A stretch of 64,000 nt of DNA from Kitasatospora sp. NBC_01246 (lineage in GTDB: Bacteria > Actinomycetota > Actinomycetes > Streptomycetales > Streptomycetaceae), in the NCBI RefSeq assembly GCF_036226505.1, contig NZ_CP108484.1, positions 4,092,001 through 4,156,000 of the forward strand. Reading direction: 5' to 3'. The translations under genes and the position numbers were made by a program. Positions 33,883-42,456 of the stretch are shown piece by piece (position 1 is the first letter of the stretch; every line of letters starts with the position of its first letter). The notes beneath the pieces are model-generated. The model was not told where the DNA came from. It searched no databases and was given only the letters and a program-made list of their open reading frames with translations.

Positions 33883-36234
33883 ATGGCACCGAAGCGCCCC
33901 CAGGCACCCCAGCCCCCAGGCAACCCCGGAGCTCCGAGCGGCCGGCGCCGCGGGTCACCGCTCGACTTCGCGGGACACGGAGTGAAGTTCCTGGGCGTCA
34001 GCGTGCTCTCCGGAGTACTGCTGGCCGGCATGGCCCTGCCCGCCGTCGGCGCGCTCGGGCTGACCGCCAAGAGCACGGCGGAGAGCTTCGACGACATCCC
34101 CGACGACTTCAAGACCCCGCCGCTGACGCAGGCCACGCAGATCTTCGACGCCAAGGGCGGGCTGATCGCCAAGGTCTACGAGCGCGACCGCACGGTCCTC
34201 ACGGCGGACCAGATGTCCCCCTACATGCGCCAGGCGCAGGTCGACATCGAGGACGCGCGCTTCTACGAGCACGGCGCCGTCGACCTCAAGGGCGTGCTGC
34301 GCGCGGTCAGCAAGAACGCGGAGAGCGGCACCGCCTCCCAGGGCGCCTCGACGCTGACCCAGCAGTACGTGAAGAACGTCAACGTGGAGAAGGCCGGCGA
34401 CGACCAGGCCGCCGTCCTGGACGCGCAGCGCAAGACGCTCGGGCGCAAGGTCCAGGAGCTGAAGGTCGCGATCAAGTTGGAGGAGGACCTGACCAAGGAC
34501 CAGATCCTCACCAACTACCTCAACATCACCTTCTACGGCCACCAGGCCTACGGGGTCGAGGCCGCGGCCCAGCGCTACTTCAGCAAGAACAACAAGGACC
34601 TCACCGTCGCCGAGGCCGCCACGCTGGCCGGCATGGTGCAGAACCCGTCGCAGTACGACCCGGTGCGCTACCCCGAGAACACGGTGAAGCGCCGGAACGT
34701 GGTGCTCGACAAGATGGTCGAGAACAAGCACCTCACCGCGGACCAGGCCAAGGAGGCCAAGGCCGCGCCGCTGGGTCTGAAGTACAAGGACCCGCAGAAC
34801 GGCTGCATCACCGCCCAGGCGGGCATGGGCTTCTTCTGCGACTACGTCCGGCACGTGGTCAAGCAGGACCCGGCGTTCGGCAAGAGCGTCGCGGACCGGA
34901 AGAAGTTCTGGGACCAGGGCGGACTGAACATCTACACCACCCTGGACCCGGACAAGCAGGCCGCCGCCCAGAACGCGGTGACCTCCAAGGTCAAGGTCAC
35001 CGACTCGGTGTCGGCCGCCGCGACCATGATGGAGCCGGGCAGCGGCAAGATCCTGGCGATGGCCCAGACCCGCCCCTACGGCCTGGACCCCAACAAGAAC
35101 CAGACCGTCGTCAACCTCAACGTCGACGCGGCGATGGGCGGCGGCAACGGCTTCCAGACCGGATCGACCTTCAAGCCGATCCTGGCCGCGGCCGCGCTGG
35201 AGTCGGGGATGTCCCCCACCCAGCCGTTCCCGTCCGAGAACAAGATCGACTACCCGTCGATGTCCACCTGCGCGGGCACCTGGAAGAACACCGACAAGCC
35301 CAAGGCGACGGTGAAGAACGAGTCCACCTCCGAGGTAGGCCCGTACGAGCTCAAGCAGGCCATGGCACTGTCGGTGAACACCTACTTCGTGCAGATGGAG
35401 CAGCAGGTCGGCCTCTGCGCGATGAAGCAGATGGCCAACAAGCTCGGCATCACCCAGTCCGCGAAGGGCGACGCGTTCCAGGAGGTGCCCTCGATGGTCC
35501 TCGGCACCCAGGAGCTCTCGCCGCTGACCATGGCGAACGTCTACGCGACCTTCGCCGCGCGCGGCAAGTACTGCACCCCGATCGCGATCAACAAGATCAG
35601 CACGGTCGACGGGAAGGACGTCAAGGTCCCGCAGTCCACCTGCAGCCAGGCCTTCTCCGAGCAGACCGCGGACGCCCTCAACACCGTCCTGCTCAACGTG
35701 ACCGAGAAGGGCACCGCGGCCGCCCTCGGCCTGGAGGACGGCCGCCAGATCGCCGGCAAGACCGGTACCACCGACGAGAAGAAGGCCGCCTGGTTCAGCG
35801 GCTACACCCCGTCCCTCGCCACCTCGGTCTGGCTCGGCGGCCCGGCCGGCGGCGTGAAGATGAAGAACATCACCATCGGCGGCAAGTACTTCCCCGAGGT
35901 CTTCGGCGCCGACGGCCCCGGCCCGATCTGGCAGCTGGCGATGAACCAGGCGCTCAAGGGCTCGCCGAAGGACCAGATCCAGACCATCAACATCCCGGAC
36001 CCGGCGCCCAAGCCCGACCCGAACGCGACCGCGCCGGCCACGCCGCCGGCGGGCGACGCCGCCGCGGCCGGTGGCGGCACCCCGGGCGGGAACCCCGGCG
36101 GCCAGCCGGGCGGCAACCCCGGCGGCGCCACCAACGCCGGCGGGATGATCGGCGGCGGCTTCACCTTCCCGCCGGGGATCATCGGCGGCGGGAACGGCAA
36201 TGGCAACGGGAACGGGAACGGCGGCCGGCACTGA
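33883..36234 (+). CDS. ponA: class A penicillin-binding protein (transglycosylase/transpeptidase)
   Basis: A 783-residue bifunctional peptidoglycan synthase. A basic cytoplasmic tail is followed by one membrane anchor (residues about 33-60). The GT51 domain carries EDARFYEHG (near 124) and QGASTLTQQYVKN (near 153). The transpeptidase has STFK (Ser near 427), SVN (near 497) and KTGTT (near 625). The last 75 residues are a Pro/Gly/Asn-rich tail (GGNPGGQPGGNPGG). The ATG at 33883 has AGGG 8 nt upstream; an in-frame ATG at 33850 would add an Arg-rich extension. A strong terminator follows. Confidence 0.93.
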   Translation: MAPKRPQAPQPPGNPGAPSGRRRGSPLDFAGHGVKFLGVSVLSGVLLAGMALPAVGALGLTAKSTAESFDDIPDDFKTPPLTQATQIFDAKGGLIAKVYERDRTVLTADQMSPYMRQAQVDIEDARFYEHGAVDLKGVLRAVSKNAESGTASQGASTLTQQYVKNVNVEKAGDDQAAVLDAQRKTLGRKVQELKVAIKLEEDLTKDQILTNYLNITFYGHQAYGVEAAAQRYFSKNNKDLTVAEAATLAGMVQNPSQYDPVRYPENTVKRRNVVLDKMVENKHLTADQAKEAKAAPLGLKYKDPQNGCITAQAGMGFFCDYVRHVVKQDPAFGKSVADRKKFWDQGGLNIYTTLDPDKQAAAQNAVTSKVKVTDSVSAAATMMEPGSGKILAMAQTRPYGLDPNKNQTVVNLNVDAAMGGGNGFQTGSTFKPILAAAALESGMSPTQPFPSENKIDYPSMSTCAGTWKNTDKPKATVKNESTSEVGPYELKQAMALSVNTYFVQMEQQVGLCAMKQMANKLGITQSAKGDAFQEVPSMVLGTQELSPLTMANVYATFAARGKYCTPIAINKISTVDGKDVKVPQSTCSQAFSEQTADALNTVLLNVTEKGTAAALGLEDGRQIAGKTGTTDEKKAAWFSGYTPSLATSVWLGGPAGGVKMKNITIGGKYFPEVFGADGPGPIWQLAMNQALKGSPKDQIQTINIPDPAPKPDPNATAPATPPAGDAAAAGGGTPGGNPGGQPGGNPGGATNAGGMIGGGFTFPPGIIGGGNGNGNGNGNGGRH

Positions 36235-36286
36235 CCGGCCCGCACTGACCGGCCCGCACTGACCGGCCGACAGCCTGGGACACCGA

Positions 36287-36327
36287 GAGGGGCGCCCTCC
36301 GAGCGATCTGCTCGGAGGGCGCCCCTC
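36287..36327 (+). terminator. terminator after PBP gene
   Basis: 18-bp perfect arms (36287-36304 and 36310-36327; left arm GAGGGGCGCCCTCCGAGC) around GATCT, followed by TTGTTGG. Confidence 0.8.
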
Positions 36328-36489
36328 TTGTTGGTGCGGGTGGTGCGGCGGCGTCTTCGCGCGGCGCGTCCGTGCGGCGCGTCGCGGGGGCCGTGTCCGT
36401 GCGGCGCGTGCGCCGTGTCGCCGGCGCCCGCCCGGCCGGTCGGCCGTCGGGGCCGTCGAGGCCGTCGAGGCCGTCAGCCGGTGAGGCCG

Positions 36490-36945
36490 TCAGCCGGTGA
36501 GCGCGGCCTTGACCGCGGCGGCGACGCGGCCGCCCTCGGCCAGGCCGTCCACCTTCGGCTTCACCAGCTTCATCACGGCGCCCATGCCCTGCGGGCCGGT
36601 CGCGCCGCTCTCCGCGACGGCGGCGGCCACGATCGCCGTCAGCTCCTCGTCGGACAGCTGCTTGGGCAGGTACCCCGCCAGCAACTCCCCCTCGGCCCGC
36701 TCCCGCGCGGCCTGCTCCGTCCGGTCGGCGGCGTCGAACGCCTCGGCCGCCTCCCGGCGCTTCTTCGCCTCGCGAGCCAGCACCTTCAGCACCTCGGCGT
36801 CCGAGAGCTCCCGCTTCTCCTTGCCGGCCACCTCCTCGCTGGTGATGGCGGAGAGCGTCAGCCGGATGGTGGCCGAGCGCAGCTCGTCCCGGTCCCGGAT
36901 CGCGGCCGTGAGGTCCTGGTGCAACTGCTCCTTGAGCGTGGTCAT
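36490..36945 (-). CDS. GatB/YqeY domain protein
   Basis: A 151-residue YqeY-like protein related to the tRNA-binding tail of GatB. It starts MTTLKEQLHQDLTAAIRDRD and has the helical AREAKKRREAAEAFDAADR and the ending GGRVAAAVKAAL. A role in tRNA amidotransferase function is assumed in the family but not proven. The longer frame reaching 38826 is the antisense of the metallophosphoesterase and is rejected. Confidence 0.9.
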   Translation of the reverse strand: MTTLKEQLHQDLTAAIRDRDELRSATIRLTLSAITSEEVAGKEKRELSDAEVLKVLAREAKKRREAAEAFDAADRTEQAARERAEGELLAGYLPKQLSDEELTAIVAAAVAESGATGPQGMGAVMKLVKPKVDGLAEGGRVAAAVKAALTG

Positions 36946-37053
36946 GGCCCAGAGTCTCCCACCTGCGGCGATCGGCTGCCCGCCATTAACGCCGGAGCAT
37001 CGGCGGTGGAGCGCGCACGGGCCGCGGTCGCGGGAGACTCCTCGCACCTCATG

Positions 37054-37074
37054 GTAACTCTTTATAGTGGTTAC
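37054..37074 (+). promoter_or_regulatory. leaderless promoter with GTAAC/GTTAC inverted repeat
   Basis: TATAGT (37063-37068) lies 6 nt before the ATG of the CGNR gene, predicting transcription from the start codon. GTAAC (37054-37058) and GTTAC (37070-37074) flank it as an inverted repeat, suggesting a repressor site, possibly autoregulatory. Confidence 0.45.
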
Positions 37075-37707
37075 ATGACTGACGAACGGGCGACCGGACT
37101 GGTGCTGCACACTCCCGGAGGTGCGCGCTACCTCTTCGACCCCGGCGCGCTCTGCCTGGAGCTCCTCACCACCGGCGGCCCGGGCGACTACGCCCGGTAC
37201 GAGGTGCTGCACCGCCCCGAGGACCTCACCCGGTGGCTGGAGCTGTCCCGGCTGGAACTCCCCGAGGAGGGCGTCCGCGTCGACGTGGGGCAGCTGACCG
37301 CCACCCGGACCCTGCGGGACGCGCTCTGGCGCCTCGCGGCGGCCCGGGCACACGGCGAGGCGGGCGCCGGGGCGGACTACGCCGTACTCAACCGCGCCGC
37401 CGCCCACCCGCCGCTCGTCCCGCAGATCGGCCCGGACGGCGCGGCCGCCGCCCCGCTGCCGGCCGACGGCGACCAGGTCCTCTCCGCCCTCGCCCGTGAC
37501 GCCATCACCCTGCTCACCGGCCCCTACGCGGACCGGGTCCGGGAGTGCGGCGGCCACAACTGCCGCCTGATCTTCGTCGACACCTCGCGGCCCGGCCGAC
37601 GGCGCTGGTGCTCGATGGAGCACTGCGGCAACCTGCACAAGGTCCGCGCCCTCCGGGCCCGACGCGACGAGGCCGAGCGGACGGACCCCGCCACCGGGTC
37701 GGCCTGA
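37075..37707 (+). CDS. CGNR zinc-finger / ABATE-domain regulator
   Basis: A 210-residue protein. The N-terminal ABATE-like domain (FDPGALCLELLTTGG, ending in the LRDALWRLAAARA helix) precedes a C-terminal CGNR zinc finger: C-x4-C in VRECGGHNCRLIFVD, then WCSMEHCGNLHKVRALRAR, which supplies the second Cys pair and the C-G-N element (the Arg is replaced by L-H-K). Likely a transcription factor with a ligand-sensing domain. Leaderless start. Confidence 0.88.
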   Translation: MTDERATGLVLHTPGGARYLFDPGALCLELLTTGGPGDYARYEVLHRPEDLTRWLELSRLELPEEGVRVDVGQLTATRTLRDALWRLAAARAHGEAGAGADYAVLNRAAAHPPLVPQIGPDGAAAAPLPADGDQVLSALARDAITLLTGPYADRVRECGGHNCRLIFVDTSRPGRRRWCSMEHCGNLHKVRALRARRDEAERTDPATGSA

Positions 37708-37839
37708 CCGGCCGGGGCCGACCGGGGCGGCGGCACGGTCCGGCGCAGGTGGCGGCACGGGCATTCGGACCACAGCGGCGTGTCCTCCCCGGCCCACCGG
37801 ACGTTCACCGGCTGATCCACCGTCTGAGAGCATGGAGCG

Positions 37840-38781
37840 ATGCGACCGCTGTACTCCGTCCCCCTCGGAATCGCCGCCACCGGCGCCGCCTGCCTCGCCT
37901 ACTCCGCCGGGTACGAGGTCCGTTCCTTCCGGCTCCGCCGGGTCGAGGTCCCCGTCCTGCCCAAGGGCGCCCGCCCCCTCCGGGTACTGCAGGTCTCGGA
38001 CATCCACATGGTGAGCGGCCAGGGCAAGAAGCAGCGCTGGCTGCAGAGCCTCGCCGGACTCCGGCCCGACCTGGTGGTCAACACCGGCGACAACCTCTCC
38101 GACCCGCTCGGCGTCCCCGCCACGCTCGACGCGCTCGGGCCACTGATGGACTTCCCCGGGGTCTACGTCTTCGGCTCGAACGACTACTACGGCCCGGCCC
38201 GCAAGAACCCGGCCCGCTACCTCCAGGCGATGCGCAGCGGCGCCCACGGGATGAACAACCCCGACGGCACCGCGCGGCGCGGCATCACCGGCGCCGTGCA
38301 CAACCCGTGGGAGAAGCTGCGCGACGGCTTCGACGCGGCCGGCTGGCTCGACCTCACCAACACCCGCGGCCGGCTGAACATCGGCGGCCTCGACCTCGAG
38401 TTCACCGGCCTGGACGACCCGCACATCCGCCGCGACCGCTACAGCGAGGTCACCGGCGGCCCGTCCGCCGACGCCGACCTCTCGCTGGGCATCGTGCACG
38501 CGCCCTACCTGCGCGTCCTGGACGCCTTCACCGCCGACCGCTACCCGCTGATCCTGGCCGGCCACACCCACGGCGGCCAGCTCTGCGTCCCCTTCTACGG
38601 CGCCCTGGTCACCAACTGCGACATCGACTCCAAGCGGGTCAAGGGCCTCTCCACCCACCAGGCCGGCGGCCGCCGCGCCTTCCTCCACGTCTCGGCCGGC
38701 TGCGGCACCAACCGCTACACCCCCGTCCGCTTCGCCTGCCCGCCCGAGGCCACCCTCCTCACCCTCACCCCCTCCCGCTGA
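37840..38781 (+). CDS. calcineurin-like metallophosphoesterase
   Basis: A 313-residue membrane-anchored phosphoesterase. The hydrophobic N-terminus (residues 1-23) is followed by motifs DIH (VLQVSDIHM), GDN (VVNTGDNL), GSNDYY in place of the usual GNHD/E, VHAP and GHTHGG. The Ser for Asn-His exchange in motif III appears normal for this streptomycete subgroup but should alter the active site. Similar to YkuE-like enzymes; the substrate is unknown. It is the last core gene before tRNA-Pro. Confidence 0.85.
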   Translation: MRPLYSVPLGIAATGAACLAYSAGYEVRSFRLRRVEVPVLPKGARPLRVLQVSDIHMVSGQGKKQRWLQSLAGLRPDLVVNTGDNLSDPLGVPATLDALGPLMDFPGVYVFGSNDYYGPARKNPARYLQAMRSGAHGMNNPDGTARRGITGAVHNPWEKLRDGFDAAGWLDLTNTRGRLNIGGLDLEFTGLDDPHIRRDRYSEVTGGPSADADLSLGIVHAPYLRVLDAFTADRYPLILAGHTHGGQLCVPFYGALVTNCDIDSKRVKGLSTHQAGGRRAFLHVSAGCGTNRYTPVRFACPPEATLLTLTPSR

Positions 38782-38881
38782 CCTGCGGCGGAGCCCCCCG
38801 GGGAATCGGATTTCGTCTCTCGGCAAGCGTCCGGTAGAGTTCTACTCGTTGCGAAGGAGACGGAGCAACAAACCGCAGGAC

Positions 38882-38962
<81 letters not shown>

Positions 38963-38970
38963 AGACCAGC

Positions 38971-39006
38971 TCAGGGCCGGTCTCCCGCAAGGGAGACCGG
39001 CCCTGA
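38971..39006. terminator. terminator just inside attL
   Basis: 16-bp perfect arms TCAGGGCCGGTCTCCC and GGGAGACCGGCCCTGA with a GCAA loop, placed to stop both the tRNA transcript and the converging integrase transcript. Confidence 0.8.
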
Positions 39007-39023
39007 CTGGCTTTCCGGGGTCT

Positions 39024-39055
39024 CTCTGGAGAAATCCTGGAGAAGATCTTGGAAT
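39024..39055. repeat. left arm-type repeat of AICE1
   Basis: A 32-bp sequence starting CTCTGGAGAAATCCTGGAGA, matched at about 30 of 32 positions by 57145-57176 near the other end. Internally it contains CTGGAGAAATC and CTGGAGAAGATC in tandem, as expected for integrase arm-binding sites. Confidence 0.55.
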
Positions 39056-39073
39056 CCGTCTCCAGAACTGCGC

Positions 39074-40594
39074 CTACTGGCGGCCCCTCAGCAGAGCGTC
39101 CAGCGCAGCCACCGGCGAGCCGGATCCCATCGCCCGGCGCTTCTCCAACGCCTCCTCCCACATCTCAGTGAGCGCGGCCATGAGCGACTTCCGCATCCCC
39201 GAAGTGATGTGGTCGTAGCGGGCCTGCACCGAACCGTCCTCGTGCCCCATCCGCTCGTCCATGAGCTTCGGTGGCGTCCCCGCTTCCCGCATCAGGGTCT
39301 TGTGCGTGTGCCGCAGCCCGTGCGGCGTCAGCCCCGGCGCGATCGGCAGCCAGCACATTTCCGATCGCCCCGCCGCTCCGCGCCCGCGCGCCGGAATGCC
39401 CGGCCACGGGTCGGCGACCAGCGGCACCGGGTGGGCATCGTGTCGGCCTCGCCTGGGGTAGACGCCCGTGGCCGCCGGCTGGAACAGCCACGTGGCGAAC
39501 CCCGAGCGCCGCCAGTGCGCCGCCAGCTCCCCCGACGCCGCGTTTCGGACGTAGCCGAGTTCGGAGATGGCCGCCAACACCTTGAGCCGGGTCGGGTCCG
39601 CCACGGCATGGGGGCGGTTGAGCACGTTGGAGACCGTGCCGGTCGAGACCCCGGAGCGGCGGGCAACATCGACAAGCTTCGCCCCCGGGCGGCTCGCGGA
39701 CCCGTTGGCGGCGCCGTGGCCGCTGAAGGCGTAGGTCAGACCGTGGCACCCGCAGGGCTTCGGCCGGGCGCGGGCGATGTGCCCGGCGACCAGTGCGCCG
39801 AGGAACCCGGGGCTGTCGATGTCCCGGTAGGAGTCATCCTTGGGCGGGCAACGGTGCAGCTCCCCCGAGTCCAGCTCGTAAAGCTGCCACTCGATCCGGA
39901 TGCCCTTGGCCCGGACGAACTCAGTCTCAAGGCCGACGATCTCGCCCCAGCGCATGCCCGTGTAGCCCTTGAGGACGAGCGCGACGAACTCGTCGTCCCG
40001 GCCGGACAGCAGCGCGGCCCGCTCCGCGAGCAGCAGGATCCCCAGTGCCGTGGTGACCACCTTCTCCGGCCCCCGGTTGCGGGCACGGCCGGCCCGCTTG
40101 CCCCGGCCGCGCCGCTTGGTCGCCGGATTGGAGTCCCGCAGACCCTCTTCCACCGCGTCGGCGAGGATCAGATGCAGTGTCGCCCGCCACGTCTTGACGC
40201 TGGTCGCCGCATACGGAACCGCCCGTTCGCGCTTCTCCCACGCCGCGATGTCCGTCTTCAGGATGTCCGCAATCGCGACGTCCTCGAACGCGGGGAGCAG
40301 GTGCTCCTCAATGTGCCGCCGGTAGTTCTGCATGGTCGAGGCCGCCAGATCCTGGGCTTCGTACCAGCGGCTGGCGTAGGCCCCGAAGGTGATCCGCTCC
40401 GGTTTCGGCTCCAGTGCCGCCGCCTTCAGCCCCGCAAGCAGCTTCGCTTCCTCGGCATCAGCGGCCTTCTTCGCGGCGGCCTTGGTACGGAAGCGGATGG
40501 CGTCGCCGCTGTCGTCGCGCACCGTGGAGTACTTCCCGGGCGCGGCCTTGTACCGGCCCCGCCAGTAGGTCCCGAGGTTCTCGGCGTATCCCAA
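39074..40594 (-). CDS. int: AICE1 tyrosine recombinase (integrase) with LacI-type HTH insertion
   Basis: A 506-residue integrase. The N-terminal SAM-like core-binding region (about 60-150) has ASTMQNYRRHIEEHLLPAF. Catalytic residues: Arg in GYTGMRWGEIVGL (near 213), HxxR in TPHGLRHTHKTLM (near 424) and Tyr in VQARYDHITSG (near 460). Between the first Arg and HxxR lies an extra segment including KLVDVARRSGVSTGTVSN and TRLKVLAAISELGYVRN (about 305-352), a canonical LacI-family HTH. The TTG at 40594 has GGGAG 6 nt upstream; the frame extends 17 codons further without a site. It converges on tRNA-Pro. Confidence 0.93.
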   Translation of the reverse strand: MGYAENLGTYWRGRYKAAPGKYSTVRDDSGDAIRFRTKAAAKKAADAEEAKLLAGLKAAALEPKPERITFGAYASRWYEAQDLAASTMQNYRRHIEEHLLPAFEDVAIADILKTDIAAWEKRERAVPYAATSVKTWRATLHLILADAVEEGLRDSNPATKRRGRGKRAGRARNRGPEKVVTTALGILLLAERAALLSGRDDEFVALVLKGYTGMRWGEIVGLETEFVRAKGIRIEWQLYELDSGELHRCPPKDDSYRDIDSPGFLGALVAGHIARARPKPCGCHGLTYAFSGHGAANGSASRPGAKLVDVARRSGVSTGTVSNVLNRPHAVADPTRLKVLAAISELGYVRNAASGELAAHWRRSGFATWLFQPAATGVYPRRGRHDAHPVPLVADPWPGIPARGRGAAGRSEMCWLPIAPGLTPHGLRHTHKTLMREAGTPPKLMDERMGHEDGSVQARYDHITSGMRKSLMAALTEMWEEALEKRRAMGSGSPVAALDALLRGRQ

Positions 40595-40657
40595 CTTGCT
40601 CTCCCTGCGGACGGCGTGCCGCCCGGCGCAATCGCCGGGCGGCACGCGGTGGGGTGA

Positions 40658-40996
40658 TCAGGCGGCGTCCTGCTGCTGGTGAAGCGCGGCCCGGCGCGGC
40701 ACCCGCGCGCGCAGACGCACTGGGTCCTCAACCGGCTGCGGGGGCCGGGTCGGCTTGCTTGGGGCAGGCTCGGTCCCGGCGGGGCGGGGCGCCGGCGCCA
40801 GGACCGGGCGGCTCTCGTAGAGCCGAAGGATCTCTGCGAACTGCTCGGCCGTGAAGCGGTACGACCGGCCGGGCTTGGTGAACGGAATGCGGCCGCGTCG
40901 GGCCTGCTCCTTCACCCACCACTCGGACACATCGAGGGCTTTGGCGATGTCGGCCGGATGGAGGAGGGTCGGCAGCGCGCCCCGGTTCTGGGCCAA
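40658..40996 (-). CDS. xis: AICE1 excisionase-like HTH protein (Xis)
   Basis: A 112-residue protein with a MerR/Xis-type winged HTH: LLHPADIAKALDVSEWWVKE, then RRGRIPFTKPGRSYRFT. A Pro-rich linker and an Arg-rich tail follow. It lies 63 bp upstream of int in the same direction, the usual place for the excision factor. The TTG at 40996 is favoured because GGAGG lies 7 nt upstream; a TTG two codons earlier is too close to it. Confidence 0.85.
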   Translation of the reverse strand: MAQNRGALPTLLHPADIAKALDVSEWWVKEQARRGRIPFTKPGRSYRFTAEQFAEILRLYESRPVLAPAPRPAGTEPAPSKPTRPPQPVEDPVRLRARVPRRAALHQQQDAA

Positions 40997-41064
40997 GGTC
41001 AAGCCTCCAGATCGTCGGTGCGAAGCAGGGGCAGGGGCTCGCCCCCGCCCCCCTTCTCAGGGAT

Positions 41065-41300
41065 CCGCTACTGCCGCTACTGCCGCTACCTCCCTGGTCA
41101 GAGGCATGTTTTCGGTAGCGGATTCGGTAGCGGTAGCGGATTGGTGCCGCTCCCGGCGGGTGGCCGGGAGCGGCGGACGGCCTACAGCTGGGCGGCGGCC
41201 GGGGCGGCGGGTAGCGGATCGGTATCCGCTACCTCGGGCGTATCCGCTACCGGAAACAGGGCCCTGACCTGCGCGGTAGCGGCAGTAGCGGCAGTAGCGG
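41065..41300. repeat. 12-copy GTAGCGG array (candidate replication origin or transfer site)
   Basis: GTAGCGG or its complement occurs 12 times. Plus-strand copies start at 41115, 41127, 41133, 41211, 41276, 41285 and 41294; complement copies start at 41065, 41074, 41083, 41226 and 41244. Outer groups form a perfect inverted repeat of at least 30 bp (41061-41090 with 41275-41304) whose arms are three 9-bp-spaced copies. Part lies in the gap before xis and part in the 3' end of the DUF3631 gene, where it encodes an ATAATA-type tail. Confidence 0.75.
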
Positions 41301-42456
41301 ATCCCTGGGGAGCAGGGGGACGGCAGTACCGCAGCCACGCATCGGCGAGGTCGGAGGCGTAATACCCCTTCGCCGAACTCTTCGAGCCGGTCTTGATGTT
41401 GCGGGGCTTGATCGGGTCGTTGTCGGCGGTGACGTAGTCGCCGAGCATGCGGGCGAGGGCGCGGGCGGTGATGGGCTTGCCGTCGAGATCGGCCCACGGG
41501 GCGTCGTCCAGCTCGGCGAGCCTGCCCAGGAGTTCGGCGCTGAGCATGCGCTCGGCGCCGTCGAAGATGTCGCGCAGGTCCGACAGGAGGCGGATGCCGA
41601 CGGAGCCCTTGTCGTTGGCCTTGGCGGCGGTGACGAGCTGGACGCAGGCGGCGCGGGCGCGCTCGGGCCAGTGCCCGCCGGCCGCGTCGGCGACGGCGAG
41701 CAGGGGCTCCCACACGTCGGCGGGCCGGTCGGTGACACCGTCGGGCATCTCGGGGAGGCTGTCCTGAAGGGTGCCCCGGACGGAGTCGGCCCAGGCGGCG
41801 AGCCGCTTGCGCAGGGCGTGCCCCTCGGGGGCGGTGGTCCGCTCACGGAAGGGCTCCACCTCTTCGTTGGGTGCCCGGCGGCGCATCCGGATGATGATCG
41901 AGCGGCTCATGATGGTGTCGGGCAGGTCCCCGAGGCCGCCCATGGCGAGAGCGGCGTAGACGGGGAACGCCTGGACCGTCTGGGTGCTGCCGTCGCCGAC
42001 ACAGCGGTGGACGACGCCGGAGCGACGGTGGCCGGAGTTGATGAGGCCGCGCAGGTCCTCGTTGCCGCCTGCCTTCGGCCCGAAGGTGGTGTCCACCTCG
42101 TCGAACAGCACGGTGGGCCGGGCATCGGGGTCGCACACGGACCGGAACAGGGCGGCCGGGGAGACATCGGTGGTGAACATCGACCGGGGGGTGAGGGTGT
42201 CGATGATCTCCAGCGCGCGGGTCTTGCCGGAGCCGGGCTCCGGGGAGAGGAACGCGATGCGCGGGGTGGACTCGAAGACGTCGAGGAGGTGGGTGTGGGC
42301 GTCCCACAGGACGACGGCGGTGTAGGCGGCCTCGCTGGGGAAGACGTTGAAGCGGCGGTGGAAGGCTTCGACGGCGTCGAGCACGGTGGCGCCCTCCTCG
42401 GGGCCCGGCTGGCCGGGGGTCTCATTGCTCTTAAGGGGGGAGCTGGGGGGCGTCAT
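41182..42456 (-). CDS. AICE1 DUF3631 replication ATPase
   Basis: A 424-residue P-loop protein of the DUF3631 family that accompanies primase-polymerases in actinobacterial plasmids and ICEs, probably a replicative helicase or helicase-like partner. Walker A is FLSPEPGSGKTRALEI (near residue 75), Walker B is PTVLFDEVDTTFG, and a sensor-type segment is RSIIIRMRRR. The C-terminal 40 residues (ATAATAQVRALFPVADTPEVAD) are encoded by the iteron array and may be unstructured. The start overlaps the primase-polymerase stop (4 nt). Confidence 0.85.
   Translation of the reverse strand: MTPPSSPLKSNETPGQPGPEEGATVLDAVEAFHRRFNVFPSEAAYTAVVLWDAHTHLLDVFESTPRIAFLSPEPGSGKTRALEIIDTLTPRSMFTTDVSPAALFRSVCDPDARPTVLFDEVDTTFGPKAGGNEDLRGLINSGHRRSGVVHRCVGDGSTQTVQAFPVYAALAMGGLGDLPDTIMSRSIIIRMRRRAPNEEVEPFRERTTAPEGHALRKRLAAWADSVRGTLQDSLPEMPDGVTDRPADVWEPLLAVADAAGGHWPERARAACVQLVTAAKANDKGSVGIRLLSDLRDIFDGAERMLSAELLGRLAELDDAPWADLDGKPITARALARMLGDYVTADNDPIKPRNIKTGSKSSAKGYYASDLADAWLRYCRPPAPQGSATAATAATAQVRALFPVADTPEVADTDPLPAAPAAAQL

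Noticed and set aside
36490..38826. 778-codon minus-strand frame joining YqeY with upstream sequence
   Set aside because: Only the last 151 codons are YqeY-like; the rest is antisense of the CGNR and metallophosphoesterase genes.
41061..41304. insertion-sequence ends formed by the 30-bp inverted repeat
   Set aside because: No transposase between the arms and no target duplication; the arms are built from the GTAGCGG heptamer that fills the region.
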